Shown piece by piece: positions 1 to 8,656 of a stretch of 64,000 nucleotides of DNA (positions within the stretch are counted from its first letter, which is position 1; every line of letters begins with the position of its first letter). The stretch is taken from positions 1,054,001 to 1,118,000 of the forward strand of contig NZ_JBHTJP010000035.1 in the NCBI RefSeq assembly GCF_042676025.1, given 5' to 3'. Source of the DNA: Salinimicrobium gaetbulicola (lineage in GTDB: Bacteria; Bacteroidota; Bacteroidia; Flavobacteriales; Flavobacteriaceae). The notes beneath the pieces are model-generated. The model saw nothing but the letters and a program-made list of their open reading frames with translations, was not told the origin of the DNA and did not search any database. The translations under genes were made by a program, and so were the position numbers.

Positions 1-663
1 TTTGATGATGACGACATCATGTATCCTCAAAAATTGGAATTGCAGTTAAAACCATTTCTTTATGATGAGAAAATGGTTTTTACCGTTTGTAAATTTGACA
101 AGCTTGTTGAGATGAAAGAAGGAGAGTCAAGTTTTCATAGACCTTCATATGACCTTCACCACGAGCATGCGGGTGATGCTATTCTTTCCGGTGACCTGAA
201 GATAAATACCCTAAGTTCCATGTGGAGATTGAGTATTCTAAAGGACTTTAGATTTAATGAAACGCTTTCCCATGCAGAAGAATGGGAATTATTTACCCGG
301 ATTGGATACCATTTCCCTTCTAATTATGGGATTGTGGACGAATATCTTTACAGTTACAGAAAGCATAAAAATACTCTCACGATGGGAGCAGATCCAGATT
401 ATTCTAAAAGAAAAACCTCGGGAGTGATCAGGACTATCCTATGTGATTATCTTACCAAGGAAAAAATTCATACGAAATTCAGTATTTTGTTTTTTGCAAA
501 GTACTTCCTGGTGTATAGTTATAATCCTTCCAATATTAAAAGCTTTTTGAAATATATAAAGGAGCAAAACATGCCGTGGAAAATTGAGCTATATCTTAGA
601 TTGGGGCTGACAATGGCAAAAATTAATCGAAAAATCATATTTAAATTAAGTAGTTGGATCTAG
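1..663 (+). CDS. Glycosyltransferase family 2, 5'-truncated
   Basis: The reading frame is open from base 1, so the N-terminal nucleotide-binding half lies outside the window. The first codons read FDDDDIM, the DXD-type acidic cluster that holds the metal and sugar nucleotide in GT-A enzymes. An HAEEWELFTR segment about 80 residues later corresponds to the acidic catalytic-base region of family 2 enzymes. The basic C-terminal tail could be membrane-associated. The ATG at 19 is internal to the domain and is not the real start. It overlaps the next gene by 10 bases, so the two are probably co-transcribed. Acceptor and donor sugar cannot be told. Confidence 0.85.
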   Translation, partial: FDDDDIMYPQKLELQLKPFLYDEKMVFTVCKFDKLVEMKEGESSFHRPSYDLHHEHAGDAILSGDLKINTLSSMWRLSILKDFRFNETLSHAEEWELFTRIGYHFPSNYGIVDEYLYSYRKHKNTLTMGADPDYSKRKTSGVIRTILCDYLTKEKIHTKFSILFFAKYFLVYSYNPSNIKSFLKYIKEQNMPWKIELYLRLGLTMAKINRKIIFKLSSWI

Positions 664-1631
664 AAACAGCAGATTTATCTAAAACTCCGAAGGTTTCAGT
701 AATAGTGCCGACCTTTAATCGAAAAGATCTTTTAAAAGAAGCATTGGATTCAATTCGGGCTCAGACTTTAAAGGACTGGGAATGTATAATTGTAGATGAC
801 GGCAGTACAGATGGAACTATTCCCTTTTTACAGGATTGGGTTATAAAAGATCAAAGATTTAAATATTTTTCAAGACCTGATTATTACTTAAAAGGTGCTG
901 CATCGTGTAGAAACTATGGTTTGATACAAAGCAAGGGAAGATACATTCAATGGTTGGATGATGATGATTTGATTTCAAAAAATAAACTGGAATTTCAAAT
1001 TAGAAAATTAGAAGAATATTCTGAAGAAGATTGCTTTGCAACTTGTAGTTGGGATTTGTATTGGACTGGAAAACAGATTGAACTGAAATATCTAATTTCT
1101 GAAGAAGAATATTTAAACTCCAAATCGTTTTTTAAAAAATTGTTTGAAAAACAATCATTTATTCCCGCCTCGGCATACCTAATTCCTAGATCAATAACCT
1201 TCTCCGCAGGTATGTGGAATCAAAGTCTTAGCCTTAATGACGATGCAGAATATTTTACAAGGATATTACTTCATTCTAAAAAACTTGTAATGACAGGTGG
1301 TTGCTATGTTTTATATCGTGAGCATTCGAATGAAAGAATAAGCACTAGGACCGATAAGAAGAGTCTGGATTCATTTTTATTAAGTTTACATTTAATATAT
1401 TCTCACTTGTTAAGCCACCATATTAAAGTACCTTATTACTTTAAATGGAAACTCAAAAAAGTATTTCTGCAGTATTCGCATAATTCGATGGATGTTTTGC
1501 AGATGCATTATTATTTTTTTCGCGAAAATGGTATTGATCTCAGGTTCCCTCGATTATTGAATTTAAGAATCCTTTTTTTTAAAAAAATCTATCCGTTGTA
1601 TAAGAAATTAATTCAAAGAAAAGTTTGGTGA
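654..1631 (+). CDS. Glycosyltransferase family 2
   Basis: A 325-residue GT-A enzyme. KVSVIVPTFNR (13-23) is the first beta strand of the nucleotide fold, DDGSTDGT (48-55) the donor-binding loop and LDDDD (101-105) the metal-binding DXD. The C-terminal third is lysine- and aromatic-rich, suggesting membrane association. The start must be the TTG at 654: the codon before it is an in-frame stop (651-653) and no ATG lies before the conserved strand. The gene overlaps the upstream glycosyltransferase by 10 bases and is visibly AT-richer than the following epimerase gene, which fits separate acquisition. Donor and acceptor are unknown. Confidence 0.88.
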   Translation: MDLETADLSKTPKVSVIVPTFNRKDLLKEALDSIRAQTLKDWECIIVDDGSTDGTIPFLQDWVIKDQRFKYFSRPDYYLKGAASCRNYGLIQSKGRYIQWLDDDDLISKNKLEFQIRKLEEYSEEDCFATCSWDLYWTGKQIELKYLISEEEYLNSKSFFKKLFEKQSFIPASAYLIPRSITFSAGMWNQSLSLNDDAEYFTRILLHSKKLVMTGGCYVLYREHSNERISTRTDKKSLDSFLLSLHLIYSHLLSHHIKVPYYFKWKLKKVFLQYSHNSMDVLQMHYYFFRENGIDLRFPRLLNLRILFFKKIYPLYKKLIQRKVW

Positions 1632-2743
1632 AAATCCTAGTGTCCTTTGGAACGCGCCCTGAAGCCATAAAGATGGCCCCTGTTATTTATGAAATGAAGA
1701 AGCAGGGGGTTCATCATGTTATTTGCAACACGGGTCAACACCTGGAGATGCTGGAACAAGTTCTGGAATTCTTTGAGATCGAATCTGATCACAATCTGAA
1801 TTTAATGACCCACGATCAGTCTCTGAATTCATTAAGCGCCAATATCCTGACAAGACTGGATGAAATACTAAATGAGGAAAAGCCAGACTGGGTCTTGGTG
1901 CACGGGGATACCACCACCAGCGTGATGACCGCCTGGGCCGCCTTTCACAAAGGGATTCCCGTTGCTCATGTAGAGGCAGGTTTGCGTACCTATAAAAAGA
2001 ACTCTCCATTTCCCGAGGAATTAAACCGACAGATAACCGCAAAATTAGCTGATCTTCATTTTGCGCCTACTGAGCAGGCAAAAGAAAACCTGAGGAACGA
2101 AAATATCGAAAATGAAAAAATTGTTGTTACCGGGAATACAGTAGTGGATGCATTGGATCTTGGGAAACTCAAACTTGAGACCCAGGAAGATCCCATTTGT
2201 TTTGCCGGATTAGAAAAGGACATTACAAAATTAAAATATATACTGGTTACGGGCCACAGGAGGGAAAACCTGGGTGCAGGTTTTGACGAGATCTGTGAGG
2301 CATTGCTGGAACTGAAACGTTCGGAAAATATAGATTTAATTTATCCGGTACACTTGAATCCGAATGTAAAGGCCCAAGTACATGATAAGCTGGGAAATAT
2401 TCCCGGGATACACTTAATTGATCCAGTTAATTACCCCGAAATGTTATGGTTGATGATGAATTGCGAATTCATTATATCAGATTCAGGCGGTATACAGGAA
2501 GAAGCACCTGGGTTAGGTAAAAAAGTTCTGGTAACCAGGAATTTTTCAGAAAGAATGGAAGGGGTAAATGCAGGTTTTTCCATATTAACAGGTACCGATA
2601 AAAAGAGGATACTGGCCGAAGCAAAAGAATTATTGAAAAACCCGTTTGATCCCGTAGGTTTAAAAAGTCCGTATGGTGATGGTAAGGCCTCTGAGAGAAT
2701 AATTAACACCCTTTTGAATCCGCATCTACCTTTTAATAATTAA
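1625..2743 (+). CDS. wecB: UDP-N-acetylglucosamine 2-epimerase (non-hydrolysing)
   Basis: This enzyme interconverts UDP-GlcNAc and UDP-ManNAc in the cytoplasm and so supplies ManNAc-type sugars to the glycan. At 372 residues it has the usual WecB length. Visible family motifs are GTRPEAIKMAP (9-19), HGDTTT (93-98), HVEAGLRT (115-122), HRRE (211-214) and SDSGGIQEEA (285-294), the last in the UDP-binding region. The start is TTG 1625 or GTG 1628; both overlap the end of the previous gene. GC is clearly higher than in the gene before it. The hydrolysing NeuC type is an alternative, but the motif set fits the non-hydrolysing enzyme better. Confidence 0.93.
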   Translation: MVKILVSFGTRPEAIKMAPVIYEMKKQGVHHVICNTGQHLEMLEQVLEFFEIESDHNLNLMTHDQSLNSLSANILTRLDEILNEEKPDWVLVHGDTTTSVMTAWAAFHKGIPVAHVEAGLRTYKKNSPFPEELNRQITAKLADLHFAPTEQAKENLRNENIENEKIVVTGNTVVDALDLGKLKLETQEDPICFAGLEKDITKLKYILVTGHRRENLGAGFDEICEALLELKRSENIDLIYPVHLNPNVKAQVHDKLGNIPGIHLIDPVNYPEMLWLMMNCEFIISDSGGIQEEAPGLGKKVLVTRNFSERMEGVNAGFSILTGTDKKRILAEAKELLKNPFDPVGLKSPYGDGKASERIINTLLNPHLPFNN

Positions 2744-2756
2744 AATCTGCTGATAA

Positions 2757-4007
2757 TTGTCATCCTCTCCTAAAATCCTTGTGGTAGTCGAATCGATTGA
2801 TGTTGATGAAAGCAGTGGTTCTAAAGCTAATTGGGCGTTTATACAGAACCTGAAAAAGGCCGGATATCAACTCAAGGTATATCATTTTAGCAAGAAAGAT
2901 ATAGTGCTTAAAGATATCTCGACAGTAAAGATCCGGGAGAATCGAAGAAGTTTTCTATTTCTGTTAAGCAGGCTGGAACGCTATTTTCGTAATTATCTTA
3001 AAATAGAACTTCACCGTCCACTCGAAAATACTTTTGGTTTTTCTTTTACCCTGATGAACGATCGCAATAGCATAGTTTCAGAATTAAAGAACATGGATAT
3101 TAAGCCCGACCTGGTAATTACCCTTAGCAAAGGAGGCAGTTTCAGGCCACACCACGCTTTACTTCAGATGCCAGAATGGCATTCAAAGTGGCTTGCTTAT
3201 ATGCATGACCCTTATCCCATGCACCACTATCCGAAACCATATACCTGGAAAGAGCCGGGCTATGAACAAAAGGAAACCTTTATTCGAAAGGTATCCCAAA
3301 AAGCTGCTTTTTCTGCCTTTCCTTCACAATTGCTGAAAGAATGGATGGGGCAATTTTATCCCAACTTTTTAAGAACGGGGATCATCATCCCGCATCAGAA
3401 CGTTGCATACTCCCACGAAAAGGTTGATTTTCCGGAATATTTCAATCCTGAAAACTTCAATTTATTGCACGCAGGCAATTTACTGGGAGCTAGAAATCCA
3501 AAGCCTCTTTTGGAAGCTTATAATATGTTCCTGAATCGTCATCCGGAGGCAAAACCGGATTCCAGGTTGATATTTTTAGGAGGCAGTAACGAGAGGGTAA
3601 TGGACGAAGCAGGCAAAATACCAAACATAATTGCCAGTGAAGGCTACCTTCCCTTTAAAGAGGTCTATGCCATGCAGCAGAAGACAGCTGTAAATATCAT
3701 TTTGGAAGCAAGATCTGAGATCAGCCCATTCCTTCCGGGAAAATTCCCTCATTGTGTAAATTCCGATAAGCCCATGCTTTTACTGGGGCCTGAGAAGAGT
3801 GAAGTTCGAAGATTATTAGGGACAGAGTATCCCTACTGGTCAAAAATTATCGATTCCCAAAGAATTTCTCAACTCATAGAGGATTTGTATAAGTGCTGGA
3901 AGATTTCCCCGGAAAGCTTTCATCTGAAAAGACCTGATATTAAGGAATACCTGGAAGCTGGTCATTTGAAAAAGGTATTGGATACTGTTTTAGAGAAGAG
4001 TGCATGA
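2757..4007 (+). CDS. GT-B fold glycosyltransferase-like protein
   Basis: A 416-residue protein with a two-lobed GT-B layout. The N-terminal strand is KILVVVES. A hinge near residue 232 (LLHAGNLLGARNPKPLLEAY) opens the C-terminal donor-binding lobe, which ends with a weakly conserved FPHCVNSDKPMLLLGP segment. The classical EGxPxxxxEA motif of GT4 is not clean, so the family is uncertain. The start is the TTG at 2757, preceded by an in-frame stop and with no alternative start ahead of the first strand. Its stop overlaps the next ATG (ATGA), suggesting translational coupling. Probably transfers a sugar in assembly of the repeat unit. Confidence 0.7.
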   Translation: MSSSPKILVVVESIDVDESSGSKANWAFIQNLKKAGYQLKVYHFSKKDIVLKDISTVKIRENRRSFLFLLSRLERYFRNYLKIELHRPLENTFGFSFTLMNDRNSIVSELKNMDIKPDLVITLSKGGSFRPHHALLQMPEWHSKWLAYMHDPYPMHHYPKPYTWKEPGYEQKETFIRKVSQKAAFSAFPSQLLKEWMGQFYPNFLRTGIIIPHQNVAYSHEKVDFPEYFNPENFNLLHAGNLLGARNPKPLLEAYNMFLNRHPEAKPDSRLIFLGGSNERVMDEAGKIPNIIASEGYLPFKEVYAMQQKTAVNIILEARSEISPFLPGKFPHCVNSDKPMLLLGPEKSEVRRLLGTEYPYWSKIIDSQRISQLIEDLYKCWKISPESFHLKRPDIKEYLEAGHLKKVLDTVLEKSA

Positions 4008-5149
4008 AGATCCTCATGGTTTCCATATTTGCCCCACACTTCTTTAACTGGACCGAACAGTTGAGAGATTCAGGTCATGAAGTTTACTGGCTGGATGTAT
4101 TCGATTCCAATACTCATGTTGAGAAAATAGACTTCGCACAACAAATTATAGGTTGGAGGTATAAAAAGAACTTTAAGGGCCGATATTTTATTAAGAACAG
4201 GGCACCAAAATTGAACCGGATAGTAAACCTTTTAAATGAGCGGAAACTTACAGATGTTTTGGAATCCAAAATTAAAGAGATCCGGCCGGATGTAATTCAC
4301 AGTTTTGTGATCTATTTGTCAGGAGTTCCAATCCTTCCGGTGATTGAAAAATTTCCGGAGGTTAAATGGATACTTTCTACCTGGGGAAGTGACCTTTATT
4401 ACTACAGAGAACAACCGAAGTATTTAGAGGGAATTAAAAAAGTATTACCAAAGATCGATTACCTATTTACAGACTGTAAACGGGATCAGGAGATCGCACG
4501 GGAGAATGGATTTCAAGGAAAATTTATGGGAGTATTCCCCGGTGGGGGAGGTTTTGAGCTTGAGAAGCTGGCAGAGTCTTCCAAACCCCATGAGGAAAGG
4601 AATATTATCCTCATAAAAGGCTACCAGGGGAAACACGGGAAGTGTGTGGAAGTTTTAAAGGCAGTTTCCGGGCTGCGTGAGGAATTCACAAATTATGAAA
4701 TCGTAGTGTTTGGTGCGGCAGAAGAAGTTTTTGAATTTATAGATTCTTCAGATTTAAAGCACTGGAATAACCTGAAATGTTTAGAGAAATTAGCTCGTCA
4801 GGAGGTTTTGGAGTTGATGGGTAGATCTCTTTTATATATCGGCAACAGTAGTTCAGACGGTATGCCCAACACCTTGCTGGAAGCAATAGTCATGGGTGCA
4901 TTTCCCATACAATCAAATCCCGGCGGGGCGACTGCAGAACTGATTGAAGACGGGAAAAACGGAGTGCTTATAGAAGATCCGACTGATGTTCAGGAATTAA
5001 AAAATATCTTAAAAGAAGCAATTAACGGGAGCCAGGATCTTAAAGCGGGAGTTGCTTATAATTTTGAATATATTAGGCCTATGCTGGACAGGGGCAGGGT
5101 GCGGGAGCAGGTTTTGGAAAAATATAAATTAATAGAAAGCGAAATCTAA
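4004..5149 (+). CDS. Glycosyltransferase family 4 (GT-B)
   Basis: A 381-residue GT-B enzyme. The C-terminal lobe carries SSDGMPNTLLEAIVMGAFPI (about 285-304), the GT4 donor-binding motif in which the glutamate contacts the sugar nucleotide. LSTWGSDLYYY in the N-terminal lobe is also typical of the group. The ATG at 4004 lies in an ATGA overlap with the previous gene. Retaining transfer from an NDP-sugar is the family chemistry; the actual sugars are unknown. Confidence 0.87.
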   Translation: MKILMVSIFAPHFFNWTEQLRDSGHEVYWLDVFDSNTHVEKIDFAQQIIGWRYKKNFKGRYFIKNRAPKLNRIVNLLNERKLTDVLESKIKEIRPDVIHSFVIYLSGVPILPVIEKFPEVKWILSTWGSDLYYYREQPKYLEGIKKVLPKIDYLFTDCKRDQEIARENGFQGKFMGVFPGGGGFELEKLAESSKPHEERNIILIKGYQGKHGKCVEVLKAVSGLREEFTNYEIVVFGAAEEVFEFIDSSDLKHWNNLKCLEKLARQEVLELMGRSLLYIGNSSSDGMPNTLLEAIVMGAFPIQSNPGGATAELIEDGKNGVLIEDPTDVQELKNILKEAINGSQDLKAGVAYNFEYIRPMLDRGRVREQVLEKYKLIESEI

Positions 5150-5153
5150 CTGA

Positions 5154-6233
5154 TTGGAGAAACGATTTTCAATAGTATATGCTAACCGGAACCGTGATCC
5201 TGAAAGGATAAGAAGCTCTTTCAAGTCCCTGGAAGAACAGGTAGGACGTTCATTTGAGGTCATCTTTGTGGATTATGGTAGTAAGGCCGAACTAATTCCG
5301 GAATATCGGCAAATCGCAGGTGATTTTTCTTTTGTTAAAGCATTCTTTTTAGAAGTGCCGCAAGTCCTGTGGAATAAAAGCAAAGCTCTTAATTACGGGA
5401 TCAAAATGGCCGATGGGGATTTTATTTTCATTGCCGATGTAGACCTGATCTTTCACCCTGAAACTCTCACGTTGTTTGAGAAACTGGCTAATCCTGAAAA
5501 ATTCTTCCTGTTTAAACTCGGATATTTAAGTAAGCAAGAATCGGTGAAATTGAAAGGGAATTACACTTTTGAACATTTGAAACCGGTACGATATGGCAAG
5601 GTGAACGGAATGGTCCTGGCCGGGAAACAAGCATTGCTGAAAGTGAATGGGTTGGATGAATTCTTTCATTTTTACGGGGCTGAAGACGAGGATCTCTTTG
5701 CCCGCCTTGAAACTGCCGGCTATAAAAGAGATTTTGCAGGCGCTGAATATTTTTATCACAACTGGCACAGGAGTTTTAGCGGTTCCGAAGACAAACTGCT
5801 AACAGGCAATCCAAGGGTTAAGAATATAATGAGACTTAATCAGCGACATTTTCAGAGGAACAGGGACCTGGGGATCATCAAGCCTTCTAAAATGGCAGAG
5901 ATCATTTCCCCTGAACAGGCAGATATTTTAAATGAACCTACGAGGTGTTTCCGGATCAAAAATATCATGGCGCACGTCGAGCATTTCCTGAGAGAAGAGC
6001 TACCCTCCCTCGATGGCGAGGTCGTTAAAGTGGAGTTCGTGGAGGATCCTTATTTCAATTCTTTTAAACATAAACTGAAAAAACTGCTCGGAAAACAAAC
6101 ACAACCTTATATTTCCATGAAACAGGTGAACGATATGCTGCTCAAGGAGATTATTTACTGTTACAGGGACCATAATTATTCATTTAAGTTGAAGGAAGAT
6201 CTAAACAGTATCAGCTTTAGAATAGCTTTATGA
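5154..6233 (+). CDS. GT-A glycosyltransferase with galactosyltransferase-like C-terminal motif
   Basis: A 359-residue protein. FSIVYANRNRDPERI opens a GT-A fold, ADVDLIF (94-100) holds the DXD motif, and GAEDED (175-180) resembles the GWGxEDxD motif of beta-1,4-galactosyltransferase and chondroitin-polymerase C-terminal domains, which supplies the catalytic base. About 150 C-terminal residues are not recognised. The start is TTG 5154: the triplet before it (5151-5153) is an in-frame stop and no ATG occurs before the first strand. The stop overlaps the ATG of the next gene. Likely adds a hexose or hexosamine to the repeat unit; the name is from motif only. Confidence 0.8.
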   Translation: MEKRFSIVYANRNRDPERIRSSFKSLEEQVGRSFEVIFVDYGSKAELIPEYRQIAGDFSFVKAFFLEVPQVLWNKSKALNYGIKMADGDFIFIADVDLIFHPETLTLFEKLANPEKFFLFKLGYLSKQESVKLKGNYTFEHLKPVRYGKVNGMVLAGKQALLKVNGLDEFFHFYGAEDEDLFARLETAGYKRDFAGAEYFYHNWHRSFSGSEDKLLTGNPRVKNIMRLNQRHFQRNRDLGIIKPSKMAEIISPEQADILNEPTRCFRIKNIMAHVEHFLREELPSLDGEVVKVEFVEDPYFNSFKHKLKKLLGKQTQPYISMKQVNDMLLKEIIYCYRDHNYSFKLKEDLNSISFRIAL

Positions 6234-6883
6234 AAAAACAAAAGCTCCGGCAAGCCTACCGGAAATTCGATCATGCCGAAGGAAATCAGCATATTGCCAG
6301 TGAATTTGCGGTGGAGAAACTAATGGAATTGATCACCTGGTTTAAAACGAAAAACATCCTCGAAGTGGGATTGGGTATCGGCAGCATTTCAGGAACTATC
6401 CTCGAACTCCAAAAAGACGGGGGGCAATATTACGCAGGAACTGAGGACAATCCATACTGTCTGGAAGCTTTGAATAGGAATCTGGGAACTAATTATGAGA
6501 AAGTGGATATTTATGGAGGGATAGGAGAGATTCCTGATTATTATAAATTTGACCTCATAATCATTGACGGGAAAGATCAAAACCTGAGTCAAATTCAAAG
6601 CCTGCTTTCCTCAAAGGGAATAATTGTCATAGAGGGAGACAGAATGCCTCAGCAAATTCTTCTTGACGAATTGTTTCCACATAATATAATGGTACATAGT
6701 ATCAGTCTAAAAAAAAATTCTGCAAGGAGTCCTTTCCCAACAGATGAATGGCAGGGAGGTGTTAAGATTTTATTTATTAATCCTACTCTTAAACAAAAAA
6801 TATGGTGGTTTAAAGAGAAGATATTTACAAAGTTAAAGTATCAATATCCAGGCAGACATTTTGGACAAACAATTACTGAATAA
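6230..6883 (+). CDS. Class I SAM-dependent methyltransferase-like protein
   Basis: A 217-residue protein with a Rossmann core. LEVGLGIGS (44-52) is the SAM-binding glycine loop, an acidic residue at the end of strand 2 (GTEDN) could bind the ribose, and FDLIIIDGKD corresponds to motif II, as in O-methyltransferases of the class24/CmcI type. The C-terminal tail is basic. It overlaps the previous gene by four bases. By context it probably methylates a sugar hydroxyl of the glycan or a sugar nucleotide. The substrate is inference only. Confidence 0.75.
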   Translation: MKKQKLRQAYRKFDHAEGNQHIASEFAVEKLMELITWFKTKNILEVGLGIGSISGTILELQKDGGQYYAGTEDNPYCLEALNRNLGTNYEKVDIYGGIGEIPDYYKFDLIIIDGKDQNLSQIQSLLSSKGIIVIEGDRMPQQILLDELFPHNIMVHSISLKKNSARSPFPTDEWQGGVKILFINPTLKQKIWWFKEKIFTKLKYQYPGRHFGQTITE

Positions 6884-6888
6884 AATTC

Positions 6889-7662
6889 ATGAGAAATAAA
6901 ATTGTTAATTTTTATATTGACTTCAGAGCAAAATTTATACGTTTAAGAGATAGTATTTTTGGAGATACGAATTATAAGAAATTTATTATAATCAGTGACT
7001 CCAGAACAGGTTCTACTTTGGTGAATAATATGCTGAATTTTCACCCGAAAATTATTGCTAAAGGAGAGGTTTTCAGGGAGCTTAATTCAAAGAGCAGTGG
7101 GCAGGTTTGGAAGGAACTTTTTAGTAATTACCCCAAAAGGATAAAATATGTAGGCATTAAATTATTTTATCATCATCCTTTGAAGGGAGATAAGGGGGTC
7201 TGGGATCTGGTTGAAAGGGACAGATCAATAGTTATAATTCACCTGGTTAGGAAAAATATTTTACGTTCTCTTGTTTCAAAAAAAATAGGTTTAAAGACAA
7301 AGCAATGGACGGAGAATGTAAACTCGACAGAAACCATCGATGCGGAAAATAAAAAAATAGAGCTGAGTCCTGAGGAATGTGAAAGCTACTTTGAAGAGAT
7401 CAAAGCATATCAGGAAAAGACCGACAGTATGTTTTCAAAACACAAGTTGATACCTTTAACTTATGAAGACCTGGCAAAAGACAGGAGAAAAGTTATTAAT
7501 GGGTTATATAGAGCTTTAGGATTAGATAGGTTTGAAAGAGATTCTGAATTAAAGAAACAGAATCCTGAACCCCTGGAAGATCTGATTTTGAATTACCAAG
7601 AGCTTAAAAACCATTTTTACGGTAGTAAATGGGAAATCTATTTTAATGGAGAACAACAATAA
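6889..7662 (+). CDS. Sulfotransferase family protein
   Basis: A 257-residue protein of the PAPS-dependent sulfotransferase fold. SDSRTGSTLV (36-45) is the 5'-phosphosulfate-binding loop seen in Stf0/carbohydrate sulfotransferases, and the segment IIHLVRKNILRSLVS near residue 115 fits the 3'-phosphate-binding helix with its Arg and Ser. It should transfer sulfate from PAPS to a sugar hydroxyl. It lies five bases after a methyltransferase gene and overlaps the nonulosonate synthase gene, so the modified sugar is probably part of the same glycan. The gene is AT-rich compared with its downstream neighbour. No PAPS-synthesis gene is nearby. Confidence 0.82.
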   Translation: MRNKIVNFYIDFRAKFIRLRDSIFGDTNYKKFIIISDSRTGSTLVNNMLNFHPKIIAKGEVFRELNSKSSGQVWKELFSNYPKRIKYVGIKLFYHHPLKGDKGVWDLVERDRSIVIIHLVRKNILRSLVSKKIGLKTKQWTENVNSTETIDAENKKIELSPEECESYFEEIKAYQEKTDSMFSKHKLIPLTYEDLAKDRRKVINGLYRALGLDRFERDSELKKQNPEPLEDLILNYQELKNHFYGSKWEIYFNGEQQ

Positions 7663-8656
7663 GGTGTTTATCATAGCCGAAGTCGCACAGGCCCATGACG
7701 GTTCTTTTGAAAAGGCTCTGGAATATATTGAAGCCCTTGCCCAAACGGGCGTGGATGCGGTGAAATTTCAGGTTCATATTGCGGATGCTGAAAGTAGCAT
7801 TCATGAACCTTTTCGCGTTAAGTTTTCTGATCGTGATAAAACCCGGTTCGATTACTGGAAACGTATGGAATTTAACCTGGAAGAATGGAAACGACTTAAA
7901 GCAAGCTGTGATGAAAAAGGAGTTGAATTCCTGGCTTCCCCGTTCAGCAATACCGCGGTTGATCTTCTGGAAAAGATGGGAGTGAAGAGATACAAAATTG
8001 GGTCGGGCGAGGTGAATAATTTCCTGCTTTTAGAAAGGATCGCCCGTACAGGGAAACCGGTAATTCTTTCCTCGGGAATGAGTTCGTTTGAAGAACTGGA
8101 TGCAGCTGTGAATTTTTTGAGGGAAAGAAAGATGGAATATAGCATTCTTCAATGCACTACTGCCTATCCTACCCAGCCTGGAAATTATGGCCTGAATGTA
8201 ATTCCTGAATTAAAAAAACGATATGGAGTTACAGTTGGTTATTCAGATCATTCGGCAAAGATGGAGACCTGTATTGCAGCCACCGCTTTAGGGGCTGAGA
8301 TCCTTGAGTTTCATGCTGTTTTTGACAGGAATAGTTTGGGTCCCGATGCCTCGTCTTCCCTGGAAATGGAGGAGATCTCTCAGCTGGTGAATGCCGTTAA
8401 AAATATTAGGACCTCACTGAATAATCCTGTAGATAAAAGCGACAGTACTATTTTTGAAGGTTTGAAAAATATCTTTGAGAAATCCCTTTCGGTAAACAAA
8501 GATCTCCCGGCAGGTCATATTTTAACTTTTGATGACCTGGAAGCAAAAAAACCTAAAGGCTATGGGCTTGATGCTTCGAGATTCGAGGAGGTAATTGGAA
8601 AAAAGCTGAAAAAGGAATTAAAGAAATGGGATTTTTTGACGGAGCAGGAGGTATAA
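7646..8656 (+). CDS. neuB: NeuB-family nonulosonate (sialic acid-type) synthase
   Basis: A 336-residue protein of the NeuB/SpsE family, which condenses PEP with a ManNAc-type sugar to give a nine-carbon acid. The TIM-barrel domain opens with VFIIAEVAQAHDG (7-19) and AVKFQVH (38-44), contains KIGSGEVNN (about 117) and GYSDHS, all family motifs, and is followed by a C-terminal SAF/antifreeze-like domain (about 280-336, KDLPAGHILTFDDLEAKKP). The ATG overlaps the sulfotransferase gene by 17 bases. With the WecB-type epimerase upstream this suggests a nonulosonate pathway, but no CMP-transferase (NeuA) is in the window. The exact sugar (Neu5Ac, legionaminic or pseudaminic acid) cannot be decided. 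Confidence 0.88.
   Translation: MENNNKVFIIAEVAQAHDGSFEKALEYIEALAQTGVDAVKFQVHIADAESSIHEPFRVKFSDRDKTRFDYWKRMEFNLEEWKRLKASCDEKGVEFLASPFSNTAVDLLEKMGVKRYKIGSGEVNNFLLLERIARTGKPVILSSGMSSFEELDAAVNFLRERKMEYSILQCTTAYPTQPGNYGLNVIPELKKRYGVTVGYSDHSAKMETCIAATALGAEILEFHAVFDRNSLGPDASSSLEMEEISQLVNAVKNIRTSLNNPVDKSDSTIFEGLKNIFEKSLSVNKDLPAGHILTFDDLEAKKPKGYGLDASRFEEVIGKKLKKELKKWDFLTEQEV

Noticed and set aside
1719..2042. 107-residue open frame on the minus strand
   Set aside because: Lies fully inside wecB, whose motifs are intact, and encodes an Arg/Pro-rich protein typical of a shadow frame.
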